Assembly (NCBI RefSeq): GCF_001544695.2
Contig: NZ_FCOM02000067.1
Span: 1 to 35,599 of the forward strand
Length of the DNA stretch: 35,599 nt
DNA from: Caballeronia arvi
Lineage (GTDB): Bacteria; Pseudomonadota; Gammaproteobacteria; Burkholderiales; Burkholderiaceae
Reading direction: 5' to 3'
The position numbers and the translations under genes are program-made. The notes beneath the pieces were generated by a model that saw only the letters and a program-made list of their open reading frames with translations, did no database searches and was not told where the DNA came from. Below, in pieces: positions 1 through 8,602 of the stretch. Position 1 is the first letter of the stretch, and each line of letters begins with the position of its first letter.

Positions 1-290
1 GGGTTCGCGCTCCAGGCCTCGGCGTTGAAGCGCCGGTCGCCGCGCTCGGGCTGGACCGCCGGCTCCGATTTCTGCCCCGTTGCATTCGCAATCATTCCAG
101 CGTATAACGCAATCTGCTGCTGCCAGTAATGCGCCTGTGCCTGCGCCAGCGCGAGCACCGGCATACTGGAGGAACTCGAAGGCGCTTCGCCGATCTTGCC
201 GGACGCGCCGGTGTAGGCCTGCAGTAGCGTTTGTCCCGATTTGAAGAAGCCCTGAATAAACTCGTCCGGCATGTTGAAGGGCGCGGCCAT
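1..290 (-). CDS. phaC: Class I poly(3-hydroxyalkanoate) synthase, N-terminal part (runs off the window)
   Basis: The reading frame starts at the ATG at 290 and stays open to the window edge, giving about 96 residues. The protein begins MAAPFNMPDEF and ends in GDRRFNAEAWSANP, which matches the (G)DRRF...W..NP signature that opens the conserved part of class I PHA synthases. The family polymerises (R)-3-hydroxyacyl-CoA into storage granules. The catalytic Cys-Asp-His lies beyond the window, so activity cannot be judged. The gene sits 86 bp downstream of a phasin gene on the same strand, the usual PHA granule arrangement. The nearby bktB, a typical supplier of 3-ketoacyl-CoA for PHA, fits this reading. 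Confidence 0.82.
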   Translation of the reverse strand, partial: MAAPFNMPDEFIQGFFKSGQTLLQAYTGASGKIGEAPSSSSSMPVLALAQAQAHYWQQQIALYAGMIANATGQKSEPAVQPERGDRRFNAEAWSAN

Positions 291-376
291 TGTGTCTCCC
301 GAAAGTCATGATTCAACGTCCTCGCCGTTCCCGTCGCGACAAGGGTCTGCTCGCGTGACGGGCGCAGGGTTGTCGG

Positions 377-778
377 CTATTTGCGCTGAAGCATCTGCTG
401 GATCTCCGCCGCGCGCTCATTCGCGCGCTTTGTGAGACTCGCCATTGCCTCGACTTGCGACTTGCGTGCAATTTCCGCCAGATCCTTGATGTCTTCGACC
501 GCCTTCTGACACGCATTGCGCGCCACTTCGGCATGTTTGCCAGGGTCCGTCGCCCCGACCTGGGCGGCCGCCTGAATGTCCTGCATTGTCTGCGTCAGCA
601 TCTCAGTCTGCTTACGGGCGAACGCCTGCATCGCGTCGTATGCGGACTTGTTCGCCTCGACGATCGCCTCGATGTCCTTCTTGCGCGACTCGACCAACGC
701 GGACATATCAACGCCCGGCACCTTGAACTGCTCGAGCACCTTCGTCAGATCACCAAAGGGATTTGTTTGTTCAGCCAT
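377..778 (-). CDS. Phasin family protein (PHA granule-associated)
   Basis: 133 residues, predicted almost entirely helical and rich in Ala, Gln, Glu and Lys, starting MAEQTNPFGDLTKVLEQFKV. The amphipathic N-terminal helix with P-G-V-D, followed by repeated helices (KSAYDAMQAFARKQTEML, ACQKAVEDIKDLAEIARKSQ), is typical of phasin_2-type proteins. These coat polyhydroxyalkanoate granules and have no catalytic residues. The ATG at 778 is preceded by a good Shine-Dalgarno sequence (TAGGAG, 6 nt upstream). The gene lies directly upstream of phaC on the same strand and is probably co-transcribed with it. The family is clear; the exact phasin type (PhaP-like or PhaI/F-like) is not. Confidence 0.85.
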   Translation of the reverse strand: MAEQTNPFGDLTKVLEQFKVPGVDMSALVESRKKDIEAIVEANKSAYDAMQAFARKQTEMLTQTMQDIQAAAQVGATDPGKHAEVARNACQKAVEDIKDLAEIARKSQVEAMASLTKRANERAAEIQQMLQRK

Positions 779-1031
779 GACCGACTCCTAGATTTTCACG
801 AGAACGACATCCCGCGAGCTTGCACTCAATAGGCACGACGTTGGCATCATGCGCGCATCGCAATCAACCGCCACGTTCCATTGCTCTGTACTTACGAATT
901 TGCAATTTGAACGCCGTCTTTCCGAGATTGGAACCGAGCGAGTCCAGTCGCAACTTCACTTAGGATAAAGTAACGGTGACCTGCTGCGATGCTCCCTCAG
1001 AGCGCCGATACTTCGGCAGCGACCAGCGCGC

Positions 1032-2483
1032 TCAGACGTTCCCGAAGCAGACATACTTTGCCTCCAGATATTCCTCGATGCCGGAATGCGCGCCTTCGCG
1101 GCCCATGCCGGACTCTTTGGTACCCCCAAACGGTGCGACTTCATTGAAGACGAGGCTGTCGTTTATGCCAACCACACCGCATTCGAGCGACTCCATTACC
1201 CTGAAGGCGCGGTTGATATCCTTCGTGTAGAAGTACGCGGCGAGGCCGGTGCGTGTGTTGTTGGCCAGCGCAACAACGTCATCTTCATTCATGAAACGCA
1301 ATATGCTCGCGATAGGACCGAGAATCTCGTCGCCGCACAGACTCATGTGCGGTTCGACGTCGATGAGGACGGTCGGTTTGAAGAAGTTCGCGCCTGGTGC
1401 GAGGCGCTCCCCACCTGTCGCGATGATAGCGCCGGCACGCACCGCGTCATCGACGATTTGCTCGATCCGCGCGACAGCGGCATCGTTGATGAGCGGGCCA
1501 ATCTGCGCCCCGTCCGCCATACCATCGCTCACTTTCATCATGGCGACCGTCGACACAAGCTTCTTGACGAAGCCATCGTAGACCTCCTCGTGCACGAAGA
1601 AGCGGTTCGCGCACATCGCGGCTTGGCCCGAATGGCGAAAGCGCGCGTCGATCGCGCCCTTCACGGCCAGATCGACGTCCGCGTCTTCGAACACTATGAA
1701 GGGACAATTCGCCCCCAGTTCGAGCGACACTTTCTTGAGGGTTTCCGAGGAAAGCGCCATCAGCCGCTTACCTTCTTCGATGGAACCCGTGAAGGCGATT
1801 TTCGCATGCGCTCGTCCGACACCATCGTAGGCCTGATCGTTTCGCCGTTCCCCGTCAACACCGACAGCACGCCGCGAAGCAAGCCGGCGTTCTCGCCGAG
1901 CACGCAGAGCGCGAGCGCTGAGAAGGGAGTCTGTGGATCGGGATGATGCACGACCGTGCAGCCCGCGGCGAGCGCCGCGCCCACACGCCGCGCGACCATC
2001 GACAAAGGGAACGTCCAAGAGGTGATCGCGCCGCATACGCCGACGGGCTGATGCAGCACGCGGATACGCTGATTACGGCGTGGCGCGGCAATGTTGTCGC
2101 CGTGGATGCGGCGTGCTTCCTCGGCGAACCATTCAAGGTAATTCGCCGCCTGGGTGACCTCCCCCCCGCGCTTCATGCAGCGGCTTGCCTTGCTCGCTGC
2201 ACAGCAGGATCGCCAGGTCCTCGCGGTGGCGTTCGACCAGATGCGCCCACTCGCGCAACACCGATGCACGCTCGCGGCTGCTCCATCCGCGCCAGTCAGA
2301 CAGCGCCGCGTGCGCGCGGTCGATCGCTTCGCACACCTGTTGCGCCGTCACCTGCGGCACGGATCCGACGATCTCGCCGGTCGACGGATTGGTCACAGAC
2401 ACGCGCGGTAGCGGGGTGGTGTCAACCCAGCTTCCACCGATATATGCCGCCTGTTCGAAAAGACCCGGGCACTGCAGTTGCAT
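1032..2483 (-). pseudogene. gabD: NAD(P)-dependent succinate-semialdehyde dehydrogenase-like gene, two frameshifts and catalytic Cys lost
   Basis: Three consecutive minus-strand frames together cover a whole aldehyde dehydrogenase of about 480 residues. It starts at the ATG at 2483 behind AGGAGG (MQLQCPGLFEQAAYIGG) and ends EYLEAKYVCFGNV. The first frame break is in the run of seven C at 2161-2167, where the frame moves from LHEARG to GEVTQAANYLEWFAEE. The second is at the T4 run at 1799-1802, moving from SDERMRK to IAFTGSIEEG. The general-base Glu motif LELG is kept. At the nucleophile motif, where active enzymes have GQxCxCANR, this copy reads GQAAMCANR: the catalytic position is Ala (GCG) and only the second Cys remains. 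The substitution argues for true loss of function, since sequencing error could explain only the homopolymer shifts. The family oxidises succinate semialdehyde to succinate. Confidence 0.85.
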
Positions 2484-2592
2484 AAGCCACCTCCTTCTCA
2501 GTGGACGCTTCGACATAGTGCGCACCATAAATTTGTCGAACCTTGGCTATGCCCAGGTTCTCGCTCAATGCGGTCCGCACAGAGGTTTCGAG

Positions 2593-2880
2593 GGGCCATT
2601 CCACAAAATTCGCAGCCTCGCCGGTTTCTAACGACACGTCGACGAACTTCTCACCCAGCGATTCAATCTGCTTTTTGACGGCCGGCCGCACATCCGAGGC
2701 CTCGACTACAGCGCCGGGACGCTTTGCCGTCGCAATGGCCTGCAGGCCCGCGACGCCTGCACCGAGATCAGCACGCGCGCGGCTTTGACTGCGCCGGCCG
2801 CGGTCATCAGCATCGGCATGAATCGCTGATACAGATTGCACGCGACCAGCCCGGGATGTTCTCTTAAGAGGAGAGCACAT
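2593..2880 (-). pseudogene. pntA: NAD(P) transhydrogenase subunit alpha remnant
   Basis: Two overlapping minus-strand frames carry pieces of the NAD(H)-binding domain of PntA / alanine dehydrogenase. The first, about 2766-2861, reads MPMLMTAAGAVKAARVL. After a frameshift near 2764 the second, about 2593-2763, reads GAGVAGLQAIATAKRPGAVV and then SDVRPAVKKQIESLGEKFV. This is the GxGxxG Rossmann segment followed by the DVRP..(K/E)Q(V/I)ESLGAKFV stretch typical of PntA. Everything before and after is missing: about 95 codons remain of a subunit usually near 370-510 residues. It lies 110 bp upstream of the broken gabD-like gene on the same strand, so the two may once have formed one unit. Confidence 0.75.
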
Positions 2881-2883
2881 CGA

Positions 2884-3314
2884 GGCTTTGCACGCGCGTC
2901 GTGCGGGGCGCCGCTTCGAGCGCGCATGCGGTAAATCATCATGAGGTTTGCCTTGGTTGCAATTGCGCGATCCTCGAAAGCCTATAGACTCTCTATGCAT
3001 GGTCGTGAAACAGCGCCTTACGCTCAGCATCCGAGAAGTCGAGCGTGATCGCCGCCGTCGGCAAAAGCGCCAGCCACGCTGGCGGCACCTGGCTCTATCT
3101 CACGCCGTTACATACGATGACGCAGACCGTCCGTGTGCTGGTCGGCGATATCCGCAAGGCACTGGAGTACATCAGACAGCTCGTATTGCAATCGCCGAAA
3201 CTCAATCGCTGGCGCGCGCTGTTGCGCCTCGTCTGCACACAGATCACCCCTTCTAATCTGCCTCGGAATACCCGTGATCTGCTGGTTGCACTGGAGTGAT
3301 TGCGGCTTCTTGAT
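2884..3314. other. Gene-free stretch between pntA remnant and MaoC gene
   Basis: No recognisable gene. A plus-strand frame at 3045-3299 (84 codons, containing VRVLVGDIRKALEYIRQLV and ending TRDLLVALE) has a protein-like helical composition but no clear Shine-Dalgarno sequence and no family I recognise. It may be a remnant. The surrounding broken genes make decayed DNA the simplest reading. Confidence 0.4.
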
Positions 3315-3830
3315 TTATGGGCAGGCAGTTCCAGGTATAGTCGCGTTTTTGACCGTTTGAACGTCGCGCGCAATCAGCATGACCAGTGTCTCGGCGATCA
3401 GTGCCGGCTTGGATTCACCTTCGATCTGCAATTCGTTGGCGATCTTCAGAATAAGGCGGCCCCCGGATTTTCTTTCGATCTCCAGCAACACTAGCCGGCT
3501 ACGCACCCGTACGCCGGCTTTCACAGGCGCGACGAAGCGCACTTTGTCCAGTCCGTAGTTCAGGCCCGCCGCTGCGTCTGCAGGAATCATCCCGATGTCG
3601 ATCGCCAGCGCCGCCAGCAGCGACAGCGTCAAGTAGCCGTGCGCGATCGTGCCGCCGTAAGGGCTCTCGCGTGACGCGCGTTCGACGTCCACATGAATCC
3701 ACTGCTTGTCGCCAGTGCAGTCGGCAAACGTATCGATGCGCGCCTGATCGACGACGACCCAATCTGATACCCCCAATTCACGACCGACGAAGTCGTCGAG
3801 CGTAGCCATGCTGTAATCAATGATGCTCAT
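3315..3830 (-). CDS. MaoC-family (R)-specific enoyl-CoA hydratase-like protein
   Basis: 171 residues from the ATG at 3830, chosen because GGGAGA lies about 7 nt upstream; the open frame extends further without a better start. It is a hot-dog fold hydratase of the single-domain MaoC/NodN type. The hydratase-2 signature is visible as FADCTGDKQWIHVDVERA, with the catalytic Asp (GD) and His (IH), followed by the helix ending GTIAHGYLTLSLL. The usual Asn of GDxNP is replaced by Gln-Trp (GDKQW), as in NodN-like members. The family hydrates trans-2-enoyl-CoA to (R)-3-hydroxyacyl-CoA, which can feed PHA synthesis or beta-oxidation. Its neighbours (ETF genes, an ETF-QO remnant, phaC) fit either role. 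The substrate is unknown. Confidence 0.88.
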   Translation of the reverse strand: MSIIDYSMATLDDFVGRELGVSDWVVVDQARIDTFADCTGDKQWIHVDVERASRESPYGGTIAHGYLTLSLLAALAIDIGMIPADAAAGLNYGLDKVRFVAPVKAGVRVRSRLVLLEIERKSGGRLILKIANELQIEGESKPALIAETLVMLIARDVQTVKNATIPGTACP

Positions 3831-4019
3831 GCTGTTGTCTCCCTCAGTTGATCGGTCGATGCAAGTCGGCCCGTCATTCACACATTCGGTAGCTCGAACC
3901 GCCGCTGCCTGCCGGCGTGACCCACACGACGAATGCGTCGGGTCTCACGTCGCAGGTCTTGCAGTGCGCCTCAGTTCTGCGCGTTGACGATGAGTGGGTC
4001 GGCCAGGTCCAAGCTTTTG

Positions 4020-4127
4020 ACGAACTACAGCATCGAATGCTGCGTCCTCAGCAAGCGTGCCGGACTCGATCGCGCCGTGACTGCCCTTGACCCGCGTTGC
4101 GTTCAGAAGTCCCGCGTTGTCGCCGGT
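4020..4127 (-). pseudogene. ETF-ubiquinone oxidoreductase fragment
   Basis: A short minus-strand stretch encodes GDNAGLLNATRVKGSHGAIE followed by SGTLAEDAAFDAV. This corresponds to the FAD-domain segment of electron-transfer flavoprotein-ubiquinone oxidoreductase (family pattern G(D/C)SAGFLNVPRIKGSHxAMKSGMLAAEAAF). About 35 codons remain of a protein usually near 550 residues; no start, iron-sulfur domain or other part was found. It lies upstream of the MaoC gene and downstream of etfA, its functional partner, on the same strand. It is probably the last recognisable piece of an ETF to quinone electron-transfer cluster. Confidence 0.72.
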
Positions 4128-4654
4128 GGGCAAACCTCTGCATAGCGACGGGTTACCGGGCGCGTTGTGAGTTTGCCCGGAGCAACAACTCACGCCGTCG
4201 CGTTCAATCAGTGCGCCGAATCCAGCGGTGCAGGGATGCAGCGCCCGAGTGACACGACGGAGGCGCGGCTCGATCTAAGTCCATCACGTATCATCGATAG
4301 AAGGAAGGTTTGAGTCCATCCAGTCGTATTGGCTCGGGGACGCCCATGCCCAACTTGAAAAGGTGTGGATGCGAAGGTTCCGAGCAGTTGTGAGATTGTC
4401 CTGGACACGGCTGGCATCCGTTTTCTCCACGTCTCCAGGCACTCTCAAATCATTCCGAGCATCCATCACGATTCACGCTCCTGAGTATTAAAGAAAATCA
4501 TTTCCCAATGAGCGACTGATGAGCTAGCAACCCGTTAATCCGTTTTTCGGACCGACTCAATCCGCAAGGAGATACCACTCGGCGCTTTGATCGCTCTCTG
4601 AAGCGATCAGCTACTCCGCCTCCTGCATTTTCTTTGTTCACGTATCGCCAGCGC
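4128..4654. other. Non-coding stretch downstream of etfA, with one inverted repeat
   Basis: No convincing gene. Short minus-strand frames (for example 4284-4469) lack ribosome-binding sites and family matches. An 8-bp perfect inverted repeat, TGATCGCT / AGCGATCA with a 6-nt loop, lies at 4588-4609, about 45 bp past the etfA stop. No T-run follows it on either strand, so it is not a canonical terminator, although its position suggests a role at the transcript end. Confidence 0.5.
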
Positions 4655-5587
4655 CTAGATGCCTTCGACGAGTTCCGGCACGATCGCAAACAAGTCGCCA
4701 ACGAGGCCATAGTCTGCAACACTAAAAATCGGCGCCTCGTCGTCCTTGTTGATTGCGACGATGACCTTCGAGTCCTTCATGCCGGCGAGATGCTGGATGG
4801 CACCCGAGATGCCCACTGCGATGTAAAGTTGTGGCGCAACGATCTTGCCGGTTTGACCGACCTGAAAGTCGTTGGGGACGTAACCCGCGTCGACTGCGGC
4901 GCGCGAGGCGCCAAGTGCGGCGTTGAGCTTGTCGGCGAGCGGCTCGAGAATCTTCGTGTAGTTTTCGCCACTGCCGAGCCCCCGTCCACCCGAGACGATG
5001 ATCTTAGCGCTCGTCAGTTCGGGACGGTCAAGCTTCGTGATCTCGCGGCTTACGAACTTCGAAAGACCACTGTCTCTTGCGGCTTCGACCTCCTCGACTG
5101 GTGCGCTGCCGCCTTCGGACGCGACGGCATCAAACGCTGTTGTGCGGACGGTGATGACCTTGATCGGGTCTTGCGATTGCACCGTCGCAATGGCGTTGCC
5201 TGCAAAGATCGGACGCTCAAATATGTCGACACTAACAACAGCGGTAACGTCGCTGATCTGCGCGACATCGAGCTTCGCAGCAATACGTGGTGAAATGTTT
5301 TTACCGTAAGCCGTGGCCGGCGCAAGGATGTGTGAGTAGTCTTTTGAGATGCCCAGCACGGTGCCCTCGACGTTTTCCGCGAGACCTTCCGCAAGTTGCG
5401 GCGCGTCTGCAAGCAGCACCCTGTCGACGCCTACGATCTTCGCTGCCGCAACAGCCGCAGCGCGTACGTTGTGACCCGCGACCAGCACGTGAATATCCCC
5501 GCCGATTTTCTGTGCTGCGGCGATTGTGTGCAGCGTCGCGGCCTTAATCGAGGCGTTGTCGTGTTCTGCAATTACCAAATTCGTCAT
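4655..5587 (-). CDS. etfA: Electron transfer flavoprotein subunit alpha
   Basis: 310 residues, the normal length for EtfA. The ATG at 5587 has GGAGA upstream and lies 21 bp after the etfB stop. The N-terminal alpha/beta domain starts MTNLVIAEHDNASIKAAT. The C-terminal FAD domain has the diagnostic segments VSGGRGLGSGENY, GQTGKIVAPQLYIAVGISGA and INKDDEAPIFSVADYGLVGD. EtfAB is a soluble FAD/AMP heterodimer that accepts electrons from acyl-CoA dehydrogenases and passes them to ETF-quinone oxidoreductase. The acyl-CoA dehydrogenases at 11-13 kb are plausible donors. A decayed second copy of the last codons of an etfA gene is present at 26257-26319. Confidence 0.97.
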   Translation of the reverse strand: MTNLVIAEHDNASIKAATLHTIAAAQKIGGDIHVLVAGHNVRAAAVAAAKIVGVDRVLLADAPQLAEGLAENVEGTVLGISKDYSHILAPATAYGKNISPRIAAKLDVAQISDVTAVVSVDIFERPIFAGNAIATVQSQDPIKVITVRTTAFDAVASEGGSAPVEEVEAARDSGLSKFVSREITKLDRPELTSAKIIVSGGRGLGSGENYTKILEPLADKLNAALGASRAAVDAGYVPNDFQVGQTGKIVAPQLYIAVGISGAIQHLAGMKDSKVIVAINKDDEAPIFSVADYGLVGDLFAIVPELVEGI

Positions 5588-5608
5588 TTGCTCTGTCTCC
5601 GTGTCTAC

Positions 5609-6358
5609 TTAAAGTACCTTCGCTTCGGTCTTCAGTTTCTCGACCAGCGTTTTCACATCCGGCACCTTCACCCCAGCGGAACGCTTCGGCGGCTCGGCGA
5701 CTTTCAGCGTTCTAAGGCGCGGCGCGACATCGACGCCGAGATCTACGGGTTTGATCGTTTCCAGCGGCTTTTTCTTCGCCTTCATGATGTTGGGGAGCGT
5801 CACGTAGCGCGGCTCGTTCAGACGCAGATCGGTCGTGATCACGGCCGGCAGCTTCAGCGCAAGCGTTTCGGCGCCGCCATCTACTTCACGAGAAACATTA
5901 GCTATCCCATCAGCTACAACGACCTTGGACGCGAACGTCGCTTGCGGCAGATTCGACAAAGCACCGAGCATCTGACCCGTTTGATTCGAGTCGTCGTCGA
6001 TGGCCTGCTTGCCGAGGATCACGAGTTGCGGCTGCTCCTTGTCGACTAGCGCTTTAAGGAGCTTGGCGACAGCGAGTGGCTGCAACTCTTCATTCGTCTC
6101 GATAAGAACTGCGCGGTCCGCCCCGATCGCCAACGCCGTGCGAAGCGTTTCCTGTGCCTGCGCAACCCCTGCCGACACGACAATCACTTCGGTCGCAACG
6201 CCGGCCTCTTTCAGGCGCACCGCCTCTTCCACCGCAATTTCATCGAAGGGGTTCATAGACATTTTCACGTTCGTTAGATCGACCCCCGAGTTGTCCGACT
6301 TCACCCGGACCTTCACGTTGTAGTCAATCACACGTTTCACTGAAACAAGTATTTTCAT
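5609..6358 (-). CDS. etfB: Electron transfer flavoprotein subunit beta
   Basis: 249 residues, typical for EtfB, starting MKILVSVKRVIDYNVKVRV behind GGAG. Family segments include NPFDEIAVEEAVRLKEAG, the AMP-site region LGKQAIDDDSNQTGQMLGAL, and the dehydrogenase-recognition loop around TLPNIMKAKKKPLETI. It forms the heterodimer with EtfA, encoded 21 bp downstream in the same transcript. The 145 bp separating it from the bktB stop contains the only space for a promoter; a TATATA stretch is visible near 6470, without a convincing -35 box. The TetR operator seen at the right of the window was not found here. Confidence 0.97.
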   Translation of the reverse strand: MKILVSVKRVIDYNVKVRVKSDNSGVDLTNVKMSMNPFDEIAVEEAVRLKEAGVATEVIVVSAGVAQAQETLRTALAIGADRAVLIETNEELQPLAVAKLLKALVDKEQPQLVILGKQAIDDDSNQTGQMLGALSNLPQATFASKVVVADGIANVSREVDGGAETLALKLPAVITTDLRLNEPRYVTLPNIMKAKKKPLETIKPVDLGVDVAPRLRTLKVAEPPKRSAGVKVPDVKTLVEKLKTEAKVL

Positions 6359-6503
6359 TTCCAGCTCCCATCAAGCGCTCCTGCGCCAATAGTCGTCCAA
6401 TGACGGCTCGACCAACGATTTGCGACGATTCCGCCTATGACACAGGACAAGTGCCTACGGCCGCGCCTATATATAGCCGGTCGTTAGCGCGTAACACTCG
6501 CGC

Positions 6504-7694
6504 TTACGCATTAATTCGTTCGAATATCGCCGCGATGCCCTGCCCGCCGCCGATGCACATCGTCACCAGCGCATAACGCCCACCAATACGCTGCAATTCG
6601 TACAGCGCTTTCACGGTGACGATCGCGCCCGTCGCGCCGATCGGATGCCCGAGCGAGATACCCGAGCCGTTCGGATTAACCTTGGCAGGATCGAGCTTCA
6701 ATTCCTGCGCCACGGCGCACGCTTGCGCGGCGAACGCTTCGTTGGCTTCGATCACGTCGAGATCGGCGACCGTCAGGCCCGCGCGTTCGAGCACTTTCTG
6801 CGTGGCCGGAACCGGGCCGATACCCATGATTCTCGGATCGACGCCCGCGTGCGCGTACGCGACGAGGCGCGCGAGAGGCTTTATGCCGCGCTTTTCGGCG
6901 ACGCTGCGCTCCATCAGCACAACGGCGGCTGCCGCGTCGTTCAGACCGGACGCGTTGCCCGCCGTGACCGTGCCGTTTTCCTTCGCGAACACAGGCTTCA
7001 GCTTGGCGAAATCTTCCGCCGTGGCTTTCATGCGCACGTGCTCGTCGGTATCGAACACGGTGTCGCCCTTCTTCGATGCCAGCGTGATCGGCAGAATCTG
7101 TTCCCTGAAATACCCGGCTTCGATGGCTTGCGCCGCGCGCCGGTGGGATTCGAGCGCGAGCGCGTCCTGCGCCTCGCGCGTAACGCCGAACTTCGCCGCG
7201 ACGTTTTCCGCGGTCACGCCCATGTGAATCTTGTCGAACGGATCGTTGAGCGCGCCGACCACCATATCGACGATACGCGCGTCGCCCATGCGCTGACCGA
7301 AGCGCGCCGCGGGCATCGAATACGGCGCGCGGCTCATGCTTTCCGCGCCGCCACCGACCGCAACATCTGTGTCGCCTAACAGAATGCATTGCGCGGCCGA
7401 GACGATCGCCTGCAACCCCGAACCACACAGACGGTTCACTGTCACGGCCGGTGCGTGCTGTGCGACGCCGCCGTTGATCGCGGCGACGCGCGCGAGGTAC
7501 ATGTCGCGCGGCTCCGTGTGGATGACGTTGCCAAACACAACGTGCCCCACTTCGTCGCCCGACACCGACGCGCGTGACAGCGCCTCGCGCACCACACGCG
7601 CGCCGAGATCGGTCGGTGGAAAGCTCGCCAGGCTGCCTCCGAACTCGCCGATGGCGGTCCGTACACCGCTCACAACTACCACATCTCTGCTCAA
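6504..7694 (-). CDS. bktB: Beta-ketothiolase BktB (acetyl-CoA acyltransferase)
   Basis: 396 residues. The start is TTG at 7694 with GGAG 6 nt upstream; no ATG lies at the conserved N-terminus (SRDVVVVSGVRTAIG...), so the rare start codon is required. The sequence follows Cupriavidus BktB closely along its whole length. The nucleophile Cys is in NRLCGSGLQA, the His in GHPIGATG, and the second catalytic Cys in CIGGGQG. The enzyme condenses or cleaves acetyl-CoA with short acyl-CoAs (C4-C6 and longer) and serves PHA monomer supply or beta-oxidation. Its neighbours are etfBA downstream and the acyl-CoA cluster upstream, with a 157-bp gap to the nitroreductase gene. Confidence 0.95.
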   Translation of the reverse strand: MSRDVVVVSGVRTAIGEFGGSLASFPPTDLGARVVREALSRASVSGDEVGHVVFGNVIHTEPRDMYLARVAAINGGVAQHAPAVTVNRLCGSGLQAIVSAAQCILLGDTDVAVGGGAESMSRAPYSMPAARFGQRMGDARIVDMVVGALNDPFDKIHMGVTAENVAAKFGVTREAQDALALESHRRAAQAIEAGYFREQILPITLASKKGDTVFDTDEHVRMKATAEDFAKLKPVFAKENGTVTAGNASGLNDAAAAVVLMERSVAEKRGIKPLARLVAYAHAGVDPRIMGIGPVPATQKVLERAGLTVADLDVIEANEAFAAQACAVAQELKLDPAKVNPNGSGISLGHPIGATGAIVTVKALYELQRIGGRYALVTMCIGGGQGIAAIFERINA

Positions 7695-7851
7695 TTTTCA
7701 CTCCATTCGACAACATATCGGAAGCCCGCTTCAATCCAGGCTATTCCGGTACTAGTTCACATCAACTCGATGTCGATGCCCTGCGCAAGTTCGATCCGGT
7801 CTGGCCGATATCCGCTGGCGATGTTTTTGAAAACCTATGTAAGCGCGCGGC

Positions 7852-8577
7852 TCAGATCCATCGGGTGAAGCTCTCCACCGCCTCTCGTGGCGTTCTGTAG
7901 GTGTTCACGTCCGCGGTCTCATCGGCATAACCGAGCGCCATGCCGCAAACCAGCATTTCATTCGAACCCGCGTCGATGAAAGGCATGACGATCTTCGCGC
8001 AGTTGTTCCACGCCGCCTGGGGGCAGGTGTGCAGGCCGAGGGCGCGCGCCGCCAGCATCAACGTTTGTAGGAACATGCCGTAGTCGATCAGTGAGCCGCG
8101 GCCCATGACGCGGTCGATGGTGAACATGAGGCCGACTGGCGCGTCGAAAAAACGGTAGTTTCGCTGCGCCTGCGCATGCATCTTGTCCTTCTCCCCTTTT
8201 CCGATTCCGAGGTGACCATACAGAGTCAAGCCGTTGTGACGTCGCCGGTCGATGTAAGGCGAGACCCACTCCGCAGGGTAGTAGCCGTCCACCTCGCCGT
8301 ACTCGGCGGTCAGGGAAGAATTGACACGGGTCGCATCATGTGCCGCACACACTTTCGCAACCAATGCATCGCGACGTTCGCCCTGCAGCACATACACCTT
8401 CCACGGCTGGGTGTTAGTGCTGGACGCCGCGCAACTCGCGATCCTCAGAATTTCGTCGACTTGCTCGCGCAAGACCGGTTTGTCGGGCGAGAACGCACGG
8501 CACGAGAACCGGCTCTCGATCGCCGATATCACGCTAGCCGGGTCGCAAACGACTGCATTGACTTGGGACGTCGTCAT
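7852..8577 (-). CDS. Nitroreductase-family FMN oxidoreductase
   Basis: 241 residues from the ATG at 8577 (GGAGG about 7 nt upstream). The FMN-binding nitroreductase fold is shown by the N-terminal SAIESRFSCRAFSPDKPV, the phosphate-contacting ASSTNTQPWKVYVL, the central RGSLIDYGMFLQTLMLAARA, and the C-terminal CGMALGYADE. The family reduces nitro groups, quinones or conjugated enones with NAD(P)H. In this position, 25 bp after the CoA-transferase gene, it may act on a CoA-bound or ring intermediate of the pathway; that is inference. Two decayed paralogues occur in the window (22030-22340 and 28633-28830). Confidence 0.92.
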   Translation of the reverse strand: MTTSQVNAVVCDPASVISAIESRFSCRAFSPDKPVLREQVDEILRIASCAASSTNTQPWKVYVLQGERRDALVAKVCAAHDATRVNSSLTAEYGEVDGYYPAEWVSPYIDRRRHNGLTLYGHLGIGKGEKDKMHAQAQRNYRFFDAPVGLMFTIDRVMGRGSLIDYGMFLQTLMLAARALGLHTCPQAAWNNCAKIVMPFIDAGSNEMLVCGMALGYADETADVNTYRTPREAVESFTRWI

Positions 8578-8602
8578 TGAAGTACCTCCATGGTTTGCCA
8601 CC

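Noticed and set aside
1086..1946. 286-codon plus-strand open frame
   Set aside because: Antisense to the aldehyde dehydrogenase pseudogene; Arg/His-rich shadow composition and no family.
3045..3299. 84-codon plus-strand ORF as a gene
   Set aside because: Protein-like in places but no ribosome-binding site, no recognised family and surrounded by decayed DNA; described only as part of the gap.
4588..4609. Inverted repeat after etfA as a rho-independent terminator
   Set aside because: The stem is good but no T-run follows on either strand.
6359..6503. TTGGTCG near the etfB promoter as a TetR operator
   Set aside because: The symmetric half is missing; only a short core resemblance.
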